A stretch of 10,213 bases of DNA from Nitrososphaerales archaeon TH5896 (GCA_014523625.1 JAATVP010000033.1:1-10213); one strand, 5' to 3'. Positions 1 through 5,272 are shown, numbered from the stretch's first letter. The notes: generated by a model not told the origin, from the letters alone. Translations and numbers: made by a program.

Positions 1-128
1 AGCCAGTACACCTTAACGAAGGCACCATATTGAAAATAAAGTTGAATTTTTAACAGAATTAAATTTAAGATAGATTTTTTTGAGGCCAGGTATGAAAACA
101 TAAGCTTCCATGATTATCCATAAGAGCC

Positions 129-138
129 TATATAAATA
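129..138 (+). promoter_or_regulatory. Strong orphan TATA box
   Basis: TATATAAATA is close to the archaeal TBP consensus, with a C and T before it and GAG after it. By normal archaeal spacing the transcript should start near 155-162. No start codon lies at that place. The RNA would run through the hairpin at 190-217 and could be a short non-coding RNA or a roughly 260-nt leader for the gene at 419. Confidence 0.5.
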
Positions 139-189
139 GAGTCACAAAGACACATCCATTTTTTATCAAGTTATTTATCACTGCTGAGG

Positions 190-217
190 ACGACAATATG
201 AGCATGATTTTTGTCGT
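190..217 (+). repeat. Inverted repeat downstream of the orphan promoter
   Basis: ACGACAA (190-196) pairs with TTGTCGT (211-217) around a 14-nt loop, followed by an A/T-rich stretch. It lies about 30 nt downstream of the start site predicted from the TATA box at 129-138, so it could be the fold of a small RNA. The stem is short and chance is possible. Confidence 0.3.
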
Positions 218-418
218 TATTTAGATTTTCAAAATACATTCATTCAGTATAGAATAACCAGTTTACAAATACGAAGGAAGCCATGGATTCAGTGTGACAC
301 GAGTATATTAAATGTGCTAAATTTCTCTACATTCTTTTCATCCTTCTTTTTATAAGACCTCAAACCTCAGAAACGAACTAGGTAAATAGTTGAATCATCT
401 TGTTCAAATAAATAGCCT

Positions 419-769
419 ATGTCCGAAGAATTTTTTTCTAAGGTTAGAATAGATATAGAGGAGCAAAAGAGAGTACTATCGACGTTCGCTACACGCACTG
501 ATGTTTCACAGAATGATAAGGCTATATTGTTAAAAGCAGAGTATTATTTGCTTAGACTAAGCCGTGTTCTCTATGTAAACAAGATTGATTCTGCACTCTT
601 TAGGATAAGGGAATCTCAAAACGCATTTCCTGAGTTGCATAGCAAGACAATGAATCTGCTCATAAAGAATCACTACGAGAAAATAATAAGATTGTTAGTT
701 AAGATACAATCTGAGTTAGCCTCTCTTACGGCTAATAAAAATGATGAAAACATTCATGAAAAGCTGTAG
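419..769 (+). CDS. Hypothetical helical protein, 116 aa
   Basis: I do not recognise a family. The protein is rich in Lys, Glu, Leu and Ile, contains no Cys, and has no signal peptide or membrane segment. Most of it reads as amphipathic alpha helix (about residues 5-20, 30-66 and 75-108), which suggests a small soluble helical bundle or a protein-interaction module. The chosen ATG is the first in the frame. No clear TATA box sits at the leaderless distance; candidates at 349-357 or 302-312 would give leaders of roughly 40-85 nt. Codon use is like that of its neighbours. It stands alone, facing the convergent zinc-ribbon gene at 839-964. Coding is likely from length and composition, but function is unknown. 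Confidence 0.6.
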   Translation: MSEEFFSKVRIDIEEQKRVLSTFATRTDVSQNDKAILLKAEYYLLRLSRVLYVNKIDSALFRIRESQNAFPELHSKTMNLLIKNHYEKIIRLLVKIQSELASLTANKNDENIHEKL

Positions 770-838
770 CAACAGGAGCTATCCCCTTTCGTACAGCACT
801 TGCTGATTACGCCCATTTTAATTATACGAATTATTCTT

Positions 839-964
839 TCATTTGGTCATGCCATGTGCTATCTTTAGTCCACGGTAAGCGATAACATTGGAACATCTTC
901 CACAGAAGTGTTTGTCATTTATAATTATCTTGGATTTGTATTTGTTACATCTACAACAATACAT
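839..964 (-). CDS. Zinc-ribbon mini-protein, 41 aa
   Basis: This short ORF reads MYCCRCNKYKSKI... and continues with HFCGRCSNVIAYRG. It has two CxxC knuckles, C3-x2-C6 and C21-x2-C24, separated by 14 residues, which is the layout of a rubredoxin-like zinc ribbon that binds one zinc ion. The rest is basic, so nucleic-acid or protein binding is plausible (inference). The start is supported by a TATA-like TAATATATTA at 991-1000, centred about 31 nt upstream, which would give a leader of only a few bases. The TGA stop is at 839-841. It is convergent with the gene at 419. No partner or process can be named from the sequence. Confidence 0.6.
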   Translation of the reverse strand: MYCCRCNKYKSKIIINDKHFCGRCSNVIAYRGLKIAHGMTK

Positions 965-990
965 TTTTTCTATGCTCTGGCACTAGATAG

Positions 991-1000
991 TAATATATTA
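991..1000 (-). promoter_or_regulatory. TATA box for the 41-aa zinc-ribbon gene
   Basis: TAATATATTA is self-complementary, so it reads the same on both strands. It is centred about 31 nt upstream of the ATG at 964 on the minus strand, which suits archaeal transcription initiation. For the plus-strand ORF at 1012 it is too close (about 16 nt) to give a leaderless start at that ATG. Confidence 0.5.
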
Positions 1001-1011
1001 AGTCTTCGAAC

Positions 1012-1212
1012 ATGTTAACTACTGATACATCTCAAGCGCGGCATGATGACAAATGTATGATTTGGGCAGGTCAAATCGATGGTGAGTGTTATAGACTAGA
1101 TAATGGTATCACAAACAATTGGACTGGTTGGAGAACGGACTTTGCTACATTTTTAGTCGATTGTACTGGTTTTACATCAAAAGAAACGATAGACTACGAC
1201 CCATATGTTTAA
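1012..1212 (+). CDS. Hypothetical protein, 66 aa
   Basis: I do not recognise a family. The protein is acidic and polar (many Asp, Thr and Gly), with three Cys, four Trp and no membrane segment. Composition is compatible with a soluble domain. The ATG at 1012 lies only about 16 nt from the TATA-like element at 991-1000, so if that box is used the RNA would begin near 1020 and the internal Met at 1057 (codon 16, MIWAGQIDG...) would be the better start. The ORF is divergent from the zinc-ribbon gene and could share its promoter region. Its reality rests only on composition and an open frame. Confidence 0.4.
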   Translation: MLTTDTSQARHDDKCMIWAGQIDGECYRLDNGITNNWTGWRTDFATFLVDCTGFTSKETIDYDPYV

Positions 1213-1326
1213 GCGGTTCATCTCACCAACCCATATTGTACTTTCATTATAAGTTATCACTGAATTTGTGATTGTTATAGTCTTCGCCGTGATCAGTTAT
1301 GTAAAATATCATCGGATCAAATCCAT

Positions 1327-1533
1327 TTAAGCTTTAATTCTCTTATATTTGCATACGTGTATTAAAGCTTGTTTACGAGTATCGAATTGCAATCCACACG
1401 TTTTGCATTCATAAAGACGCTTAATTTTTGTTACTCTCTTCTTCGACGTAGAATCCATAGTATCTTCAGCGGACGGTGACTTCACTCTTTCTTTATCTCC
1501 GGCTTTGGGTGACTTGGTGCTAGTTCGACGCAT
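1327..1533 (-). CDS. C2H2-like zinc-finger protein, 68 aa
   Basis: The C-terminal half holds one finger: C43-x2-C46, F50, then H59-x-C61, i.e. C-x2-C-x12-H-x-C, with Tyr41 and a hydrophobic residue in the usual core positions. The N-terminal 40 residues are a Lys/Arg/Ser/Thr/Pro-rich tail of low complexity, likely disordered and able to contact nucleic acid. One-finger proteins with a basic tail are common in archaea and are usually thought to bind DNA or RNA; the target here is unknown. The last ligand is Cys instead of the canonical His. The ATG is supported by a TATA-like stretch at 1556-1567, about 27 nt upstream, fitting a leaderless mRNA. Confidence 0.75.
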   Translation of the reverse strand: MRRTSTKSPKAGDKERVKSPSAEDTMDSTSKKRVTKIKRLYECKTCGLQFDTRKQALIHVCKYKRIKA

Positions 1534-1555
1534 GGGAAATTATGCATCTGGTTGT

Positions 1556-1567
1556 ATTAAAATAAAT
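1556..1567 (-). promoter_or_regulatory. TATA box for the zinc-finger gene
   Basis: On the minus strand this reads TTTATTTTAATA, centred about 27 nt upstream of the ATG at 1533. That is the spacing expected for a leaderless archaeal transcript. The element is A/T-rich on both strands, so it could also serve the interrupted plus-strand ORF that begins at 1581. Confidence 0.5.
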
Positions 1568-1580
1568 TAGAAATGATTCA

Positions 1581-1802
1581 ATGGGATCTTAAGTAGAAAT
1601 TGCTGAACTTAAGCATCCAAGAGTTAACTCTGTCTTAGTAATATTAACCGATATCGAAGCAGCTATAACTGGACTAGATGGGTTCTTGATTAAATACGTG
1701 TATCACAATTATACAAAGAAAGTTTGCCCGACTTACTGGTCATATGGTCTATCGTCGTCTTCAAACTTCATCCAAATTCTTTTGAGAATCCAGATAAATT
1801 AG
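1581..1802 (+). pseudogene. Interrupted ORF, in-frame TAA at codon 4
   Basis: The frame opens with ATG GGA TCT TAA and then stays open for 69 codons, reading VEIAELKHPRVNSVLV..., up to the TAG at 1800-1802. The first 45 or so residues look protein-like (a beta strand-helix pattern ending in KYVYHNYTKK); the tail after that looks less coding. No ATG, GTG or TTG follows the TAA early enough to rescue the product, apart from late internal codons. It ends one base before the convergent gene at 1804-2067. I read it as a decayed small gene. Chance openness of an AT-rich frame is the alternative. Confidence 0.3.
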
Positions 1803-1803
1803 T

Positions 1804-2067
1804 CTATTCATCTGTCTGCTTAGATTTTATCATTGATTTCAAGTGATCGATGAGTTTATGTTGTGTCAGTAGCAAAGCCATGATCAAAGACTCTGACGAG
1901 AATGAATGTGTTTCTGCTTGACTATTTATTGCAAGCGAGTACTGATAACAATCATTTAGTAGCTCTGTCAAAATTGCCTTATCTTCATCTGATGGAAGTT
2001 TGTCTTTGAAGCCGCTCCATGTCTCAATTTCTCTCGTAAGAACATCTTCTTCTGGAAATAGACTCAA
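1804..2067 (-). CDS. Hypothetical protein, 87 aa, TTG start
   Basis: I do not recognise a family. The protein is acidic at the N-terminus (MSLFPEEDVL...), helical throughout and basic at the end (HLKSMIKSKQ). It has one Cys and no signal peptide or clear transmembrane helix; residues 60-78 are a hydrophobic helix followed by Lys. No ATG is available at the front of the frame: an in-frame stop sits three codons upstream. The TTG start is supported by AAAATATTAA at 2091-2100, centred about 28 nt upstream, the leaderless spacing seen at other genes here. It is a single gene. Composition and promoter make coding likely, but function is unknown. Confidence 0.6.
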   Translation of the reverse strand: MSLFPEEDVLTREIETWSGFKDKLPSDEDKAILTELLNDCYQYSLAINSQAETHSFSSESLIMALLLTQHKLIDHLKSMIKSKQTDE

Positions 2068-2090
2068 CTTGAATTAATTATTGAACTCAT

Positions 2091-2100
2091 TTAATATTTT
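2091..2100 (-). promoter_or_regulatory. TATA box deciding the TTG start at 2067
   Basis: AAAATATTAA on the minus strand is centred about 28 nt upstream of the TTG at 2065-2067. It supports this unusual start codon because transcription would begin at or very near it. Confidence 0.5.
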
Positions 2101-2239
2101 CTGCGGTAACTTAGAGACCGGGAGAGAGTACTGCCGTGATTTTACGAGCCCGTAAGCTTGGACTCTCATTCTGGTACTATATCTTGTTGCCTATCATCAA
2201 GCGTATCTAGAATATATTTTTCATTTTTTTAGGCTGGAT

Positions 2240-2458
2240 TCAACTGGGAGCAAATACTTGTATTCGGCTATTCCCACGATCTACTACATACACATTGCCT
2301 AAAGAGTCTACGGCGATACCAGTGGGCTCTTCAAATTGACCTTCACTAGTGCCTGGTGTTCCCCATTTAGATATAAAAGTTCCATTACTGTCAAACTTTT
2401 GTATACGATTGTTACCCTCATCAACCACTAGAATGTTTCCAGAAGTAATCTGCCCTTC
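2240..2458 (-). pseudogene. NHL-repeat beta-propeller remnant
   Basis: The frame encodes about one and a half to two NHL repeats: ILVVDEGNNRIQKFDSNG, then GTPGTSEGQFEEPTGIAVD, then GNVYVVDRGNSRIQVF, ending at Ser before TGA. The pattern (G-x-F-x-x-P-x-G-I-A-V-D, N-x-Y-V-x-D-x-x-N-x-R-I-Q) is the NHL signature. Intact NHL propellers have about six repeats of roughly 40-45 residues, usually after a signal peptide; here only the C-terminal part remains. The frame is closed by TGA just upstream (2459-2461), and the only start is a GTG inside a repeat strand (2428), so I call it a truncated gene instead of a functional 62-aa protein. Confidence 0.65.
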
Positions 2459-2688
2459 TCAAGCAGGGCAAAAGTAATCTTTATCATCTCATTAAAGTCA
2501 GGCCTAGGATATTCCTCAGCATACGAGCCGTCTACTAACTGGGTTTTGGAGACGCCAAAGTTTGAAGAGCCAAAACCAGGTTGGAGAAACGTTATCAGAT
2601 GTATCATCTCCATATGCGGACTCCGCTCTGAATCCTGGCTTTACAATCTTACTTAGTTTCAGACATTCCTTATTTATCCAAAAATCCT
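2459..2688 (-). pseudogene. Degenerate coding remnant fused to the NHL fragment
   Basis: Upstream of the NHL remnant, protein-like text continues in two other frames. One gives KLSKIVKPGFRAESAYGDD and beyond (about 2688 to 2560). Another gives GFGSSNFGVSKTQLVDGSYA and then EEYPRPDFNEMIKITFALL (about 2580 to 2475). The frames hand over to one another near 2570 and 2460, which suggests at least two indels or a junction of unrelated fragments. I recognise no family for this part. It could be the N-terminal side of the NHL gene or a second broken gene. Confidence 0.35.
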
Positions 2689-2691
2689 ATC

Positions 2692-2723
2692 AAAAAAAAG
2701 TTTAGTTAGGCTTTTTAGCCTAA
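2692..2723 (-). terminator. Hairpin plus T8 terminator of the secreted-protein gene
   Basis: Reading on the minus strand, 17 nt past the stop codon at 2741, TTAGGCT (2723-2717) and AGCCTAA (2712-2706) form a 7-bp stem with an AAAA loop. A run of eight T (2699-2692) follows. Archaeal RNA polymerase terminates at T-runs, and the stem is extra. Confidence 0.65.
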
Positions 2724-2740
2724 TTGTGGTCTGTTTTAAC

Positions 2741-3376
2741 CTATGTTAGAGTGCATTCTACGTCGCCTGTGAATGTTCCCTCTGCACTTTCATCTCTGTA
2801 TGTGAATGGTACACCGTTTCCACAGTCCCCACTTATTGTAACCTCGGTGTCAACAACTTGTGGGGTACAAATGCTTATTTCACCCACACCGCTTAAGGTA
2901 AAGGTGTTTCCATCTGTAGTTCCATCAGTAAGCTCTCCTGTGAAAATGGATCCCCCTCCTCTGAGTTCATAAGTTCCAGTAACATCTCCATCACTTTGTG
3001 CCGAGAACACTATTGAAATTGCCAAATTACTAGGTATAGGCGGGGTACACTCAAATGATGCACCTGTTGTCGTTCCTGATCCTTCAATGGTAAATCCTTG
3101 ATCCACTGGTGGTTCAGAAGTTACTCTTGGAAATTTCTGTTGAGCTGTTAAATCTACAGAATTCCTATCTCCTTGAATTTGTGAGTCTATGGTCTGACAT
3201 CCTACGTTGGTAGGCATTTTGTCATTTGCACAATCATTGACTTGTGAAGTTACTTGATTTCTATCTGATGCAAATACATTCCCGGTTGTCGACATCGAGG
3301 TCATGGTTGCAATTAACATTATTGCTGCTATGGTTGATACTGCAAATGTACGCCTGTTTACCCTTTCATTGCGCAT
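2741..3376 (-). CDS. Exported beta-rich protein, 211 aa
   Basis: Residues 1-36 form a signal peptide: a basic start with an NRRTFAVS segment, a hydrophobic core (about 12-26) and a likely cut after VFA. The RRTF pair resembles a twin-arginine (Tat) motif, though a Sec signal is equally possible. Residues 40-80 hold N-D-C-A-N-D...N-V-G-C-Q...S-Q-I-Q-G-D, a segment I associate with exported Thaumarchaeal proteins. The remaining 125 residues are rich in Gly, Thr, Ser, Val and short beta strands, with four more Cys (six in all in the mature part, so up to three disulfides). It should be a cell-surface or secreted protein without an obvious catalytic motif. A terminator follows and a duplicated promoter element precedes it. 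Confidence 0.75.
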   Translation of the reverse strand: MRNERVNRRTFAVSTIAAIMLIATMTSMSTTGNVFASDRNQVTSQVNDCANDKMPTNVGCQTIDSQIQGDRNSVDLTAQQKFPRVTSEPPVDQGFTIEGSGTTTGASFECTPPIPSNLAISIVFSAQSDGDVTGTYELRGGGSIFTGELTDGTTDGNTFTLSGVGEISICTPQVVDTEVTISGDCGNGVPFTYRDESAEGTFTGDVECTLT

Positions 3377-3412
3377 AATAGTTGATTTCTATCTTGCTTT
3401 ATCTGAATTGAG

Positions 3413-3453
3413 TGAAAGTAATCATATATTTAGGCCATGAAAGTAATCATATA
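3413..3453 (-). promoter_or_regulatory. Duplicated 16-bp element and TATA box upstream of the exported-protein gene
   Basis: TGAAAGTAATCATATA occurs twice in direct orientation, at 3413-3428 and 3438-3453, 25 bp apart. On the minus strand each copy is preceded by an A/T-rich TATA-like run (AAATATATG at about 3432-3424; AAATTATATG at about 3457-3448). The proximal one is about 50 nt upstream of the ATG, giving a leader of about 25 nt. This is either a small promoter duplication or a pair of regulator sites. Confidence 0.45.
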
Positions 3454-3533
3454 ATTTTTCTCAAGATCGATAAAGCTACTTAACTACTTTTTTTTAAATG
3501 AGTCATTATCTCAGACATTACATGTACCCCAGA

Positions 3534-3554
3534 TTGAAGATGGTATATCTTCAA
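3534..3554. repeat. Small perfect hairpin
   Basis: TTGAAGAT (3534-3541) and ATCTTCAA (3547-3554) form an 8-bp stem with a 5-nt loop. It lies in a gene-poor stretch and has no adjacent T-run on the plus strand. Its role is unknown. Confidence 0.35.
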
Positions 3555-3677
3555 CGCCTTTCGCGACAGGATTTGACATGGAGAAGGATTTGACTTGTTA
3601 TCAAATGCTTCAATAATGAAGAAAGCATTCCAGTTTGTTGATAAATAGGGCAAACCAAAATAAAGAAATATTGAAAG

Positions 3678-3818
3678 ATGGCACTCCAAAACCTCTCGAC
3701 GGGACCTGGGAAGGATTCCTACGAAAATGAAGAAACAGCAGTATTTGAAGCATCAGCGTGTTGGATTAGTTACTTCTACGTCAACAAAACCTTATTCCTA
3801 GCCTATTTTTTCTTGTAA
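3678..3818 (+). CDS. Doubtful mini-ORF, 46 aa
   Basis: The ORF starts MALQNLSTGPGKDSYENEE, continues with TAVFEASACW and ends in a hydrophobic tail rich in Phe, Tyr and Leu (about residues 29-46), which could be a membrane segment. It is not recognised. The nearest TATA-like sequence (TGATAAATAG, about 3639-3648) lies about 34 nt upstream, which is acceptable but weak. Composition is only mildly protein-like. It may be a small membrane peptide, a decayed gene or chance. Confidence 0.25.
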   Translation: MALQNLSTGPGKDSYENEETAVFEASACWISYFYVNKTLFLAYFFL

Positions 3819-3821
3819 AAC

Positions 3822-3835
3822 GATCTATTTAGATC
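3822..3835. repeat. GATCTA hairpin
   Basis: GATCTA-TT-TAGATC is a perfect 6-bp inverted repeat with a 2-nt centre, just past the end of the mini-ORF at 3678-3818. It could be a protein-binding palindrome or a weak hairpin. Confidence 0.3.
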
Positions 3836-3841
3836 ATAAAA

Positions 3842-3970
3842 TTATCTGTTAACGTAATCACTTTCTTTCGAACATGCGCCTGACATGACGGCTCCTCGAT
3901 GGACTCCATCAACTATAACCCTCTTGTTCTTGAAAGTATCACAAGGACTAATGAGAATATTATCAGCCAT
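3842..3970 (-). CDS. Possible mini-protein or gene remnant, 42 aa
   Basis: The frame from ATG (3968-3970) reads MADNILISPCDTFKNKRVIV, then DGVHRGAVMSGACSKESDYV and two more residues before TAA. The text is strongly protein-like: Lys/Arg, Asp and Gly are spaced as in a small folded domain, with two Cys and one His. The frame stays open another 10 codons or so upstream (to a TGA) without a usable start. I do not recognise a family, and no convincing TATA box lies 25-30 nt upstream. It may be the C-terminal end of a truncated gene instead of a complete small protein. Confidence 0.35.
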   Translation of the reverse strand: MADNILISPCDTFKNKRVIVDGVHRGAVMSGACSKESDYVNR

Positions 3971-3998
3971 GTAGTTCGCCCCATTTTTTAACTGCGAA

Positions 3999-4157
3999 AT
4001 GCGCTTTCACCAATTATCAGATAAAGTATATGACAAACGTACATTAGAAGGCGACCAGTCCATTTATCTCCCTCAACCGAATCCAAAGTTTGAACCTACT
4101 GATTACATGGAAAGGGTAGCCCATGTCCTCAATTTATCCTACCAAGAATTGCAGTAA
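3999..4157 (+). CDS. Possible small protein, 52 aa
   Basis: The ORF reads MRFHQLSDKVYDKRTLEGDQ, then SIYLPQPNPKFEPTDYMERV, and ends in a short amphipathic helix (AHVLNLSYQELQ). No Cys, signal peptide or membrane segment is present. A TATA-like AATATTAT at about 3955-3963 is centred some 39 nt upstream, giving a leader of about a dozen bases. The composition is convincing for a soluble protein or for the remnant of a larger one. It is divergent from the mini-ORF at 3842-3970. No family is recognised. Confidence 0.4.
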   Translation: MRFHQLSDKVYDKRTLEGDQSIYLPQPNPKFEPTDYMERVAHVLNLSYQELQ

Positions 4158-4175
4158 ATCGACGATAGGAAGGTT

Positions 4176-4198
4176 ATTGTAGAAGATACTTCTACAAT
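4176..4198. repeat. Perfect 10-bp hairpin
   Basis: ATTGTAGAAG (4176-4185) and CTTCTACAAT (4189-4198) are perfect reverse complements around a 3-nt loop, 18 nt after the stop of the 52-aa ORF. It could terminate or stabilise that transcript, but no T-run follows closely. It contains the ATACTTCTA word that recurs at 4372-4415. Confidence 0.6.
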
Positions 4199-4247
4199 CT
4201 GGCTAGTTAAATTATTATAAATTATTATAGAGTAAATTTAGTTACGG

Positions 4248-4304
4248 GGTTATTACCGGCCTACGTAAAAATTCTAGCAAAACATTCGCAGACCAGTAAT
4301 AACC
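4248..4304. repeat. Spaced 9-bp inverted repeat
   Basis: GGTTATTAC (4248-4256) and GTAATAACC (4296-4304) are perfect reverse complements 39 nt apart. The arms could be half-sites for a protein or the base of a folded RNA. Confidence 0.45.
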
Positions 4305-4308
4305 ACAG

Positions 4309-4324
4309 AATTGGTTAGCCAATT
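4309..4324. repeat. Short hairpin
   Basis: AATTGG-TTAG-CCAATT, a 6-bp perfect stem with a 4-nt loop, lies immediately after the spaced repeat ending at 4304. It is part of the same structure-rich cluster. Confidence 0.4.
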
Positions 4325-4360
4325 AAACTAATTAATTTAATTGAAGTATCTTCATTATCA

Positions 4361-4392
4361 TATCATATGGTATACTTCTATACGATATGATA
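4361..4392. repeat. 14-bp hairpin with one mismatch
   Basis: TATCATATGGTATA (4361-4374) pairs with TATACGATATGATA (4379-4392) at 13 of 14 positions around a CTTC loop. It is the longest hairpin in the window. It is flanked by other hairpins and directly abuts the tandem repeat at 4393-4420. Confidence 0.6.
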
Positions 4393-4420
4393 CTACTTCT
4401 ATACCTCTACTTCTATACCT
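4393..4420. repeat. 14-bp tandem repeat, two exact copies
   Basis: CTACTTCTATACCT occurs twice head to tail (4393-4406, 4407-4420). The core word TACTTCTA also occurs at 4187-4194 and 4373-4380, making four copies in about 230 bp. Such iterated words are typical of protein-binding arrays, but slippage is also possible. Confidence 0.65.
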
Positions 4421-4560
4421 AATTAATTCCATTTAATTTAATTTCTATCTACCCTATTTTTTAGGTACTCAAATTTAGGGTAAAGGAGCAACAGCGGCTG
4501 CATCAAATGTATTCATTGTCAGCTTTCTAGTTTATTAATATGTGGTAGCAGCTCAAGAAT

Positions 4561-4819
4561 ATGAGTTCTCATGTCCCATTAGACGCGAGGTTGAACGAAC
4601 TTAATCGCCAAAGATACATGTCTAGAGAAAAAGTATTGTGCTCAGTATGTCAGCAGGAAGGAAGGAGAAGCAAAGTCATCCTATACCAAGTTTTACAAGT
4701 TAATCACTGCCCTACGCACTGCAGTTGAAAACGGGGAGAGATCATTAGATAAAGAAGCAACTTCATTTGATGATTGCCTGGACGCATTTAGAGAATCCTT
4801 GATTTTTTGGCATCAATAA
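4561..4819 (+). pseudogene. Frameshifted hypothetical gene
   Basis: An ATG frame reads MSSHVPLDARLNELNRQRYM and then SREK. From the A5 run at 4628-4632 onward, the coding-like text moves to the next frame: KYCAQYVSRKEGEAKSSYTK, then FYKLITALRTAVENGERSLD, ending in FRESLIFWHQ before TAA (4817-4819). The first frame instead ends at TGA 4726-4728. Skipping one A joins the two into about 85 residues of helical, charged protein. The second frame alone has no start codon (TGA shortly upstream). No family is recognised. A one-base insertion in a homopolymer explains it best; a sequencing error or recoding is the alternative. Confidence 0.5.
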
Positions 4820-4855
4820 TATTATCTTCGAAGTTGAGACAATGCGTTTCTCATT

Positions 4856-4881
4856 AGCACATATCTTCATACATATGTGCT
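4856..4881 (+). terminator. 9-bp hairpin after the frameshifted gene
   Basis: AGCACATAT (4856-4864) and ATATGTGCT (4873-4881) form a perfect stem with an 8-nt loop, 37 nt past the TAA at 4819. A modestly T-rich stretch follows. A transcript end or a protein site are both possible. Confidence 0.4.
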
Positions 4882-4966
4882 TCTAAAATTCACCTTTTAA
4901 TGTACTCTATGAATTCGGTGTATTTAAGTTCCATGCAATACAGTTTGAATGCGTTTCTTATAGAAG

Positions 4967-4975
4967 ATATATATA
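4967..4975 (+). promoter_or_regulatory. TATA box before a 14-codon ORF
   Basis: ATATATATA is centred 21-27 nt upstream of two in-frame ATGs (4992 and 4998) of an ORF that reads MKMYKEPIEIDLQF and stops at 5036. The spacing fits a leaderless start at the second ATG. Whether this makes a peptide, a small RNA or nothing cannot be told. Confidence 0.3.
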
Positions 4976-5088
4976 CAAGATAACAGATTGTATGAAAATG
5001 TACAAAGAACCAATAGAAATCGACCTGCAATTCTAAAAATAGTGGCGCTTTTGTATCATTATTGAACTATTATCATAATTTTTAATTT

Positions 5089-5102
5089 GGGTATTAATAC
5101 CC
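5089..5102. promoter_or_regulatory. Perfect 14-bp palindrome
   Basis: GGGTATTAATACCC is fully self-complementary, a typical form for a dimeric regulator site. It lies about 230 bp upstream of the NADH dehydrogenase gene, far for direct control, and belongs to no identified promoter. Confidence 0.35.
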
Positions 5103-5212
5103 GTTAAAGTCAGCAGTTGGGAATAACTTTTTCGAAATTGTGAAAACGTGGTATTTGGTAATAACAGGCCTAGAATGAAGCAATGCCAATAAATTATGAA
5201 CAACTCTTATCA

Positions 5213-5230
5213 TTAGATTTAAAAATCTAA
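5213..5230. repeat. 8-bp hairpin
   Basis: TTAGATTT-AA-AAATCTAA is a perfect inverted repeat followed on the plus strand by ATTTTATTTG. It could end transcription coming from the left before the NADH dehydrogenase promoter, or be an operator. Confidence 0.4.
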
Positions 5231-5272
5231 ATTTTATTTGAGATTATAATGTAATTTGTGTACCCGTATTTC

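Larger units (their letters stand above)
1..418. other. Gene-free left edge, 418 bp
   Basis: No ORF of useful length is visible on either strand. The stretch holds an excellent TATA box (129-138), a small inverted repeat (190-217) and two weaker TATA-like elements (about 302-312 and 349-357). Any of these could drive the hypothetical gene that starts at 419. The only ATG ORF near the strong promoter is an eight-codon peptide at 198-224, which I do not call as a gene. Confidence 0.6.

Noticed and set aside
198..224. Eight-codon ORF after the strong TATA box
   Set aside because: It lies about 40 nt from the predicted start and is too short to judge. The hairpin explains the sequence equally well.
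1238..1303. Minus-strand 21-codon frame (MIFYITDHGEDYNNHKF...)
   Set aside because: Protein-like, but very short and without a promoter. It may be a scrap downstream of the zinc-finger gene.
2101..2170. G/C-richer stretch considered as an RNA gene
   Set aside because: No cloverleaf or other conserved RNA fold could be drawn, and no promoter is placed for it.
2724..2972. Plus-strand 82-codon frame
   Set aside because: It lies antisense to the exported-protein gene, which has a signal peptide, promoter and terminator. The frame is a shadow with Ser/Pro/Val-rich nonsense.
3480..3689. Minus-strand 69-codon frame
   Set aside because: It begins over a spacer, overlaps the plus mini-ORF start, has no promoter and ends in codons made by a T8 run. 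Composition is unconvincing.
5094..5213. Minus-strand 39-codon ORF upstream of the NDH-2-like gene
   Set aside because: Open frame only; it ends inside a palindrome, begins in a hairpin, and no motif or clear promoter supports it.
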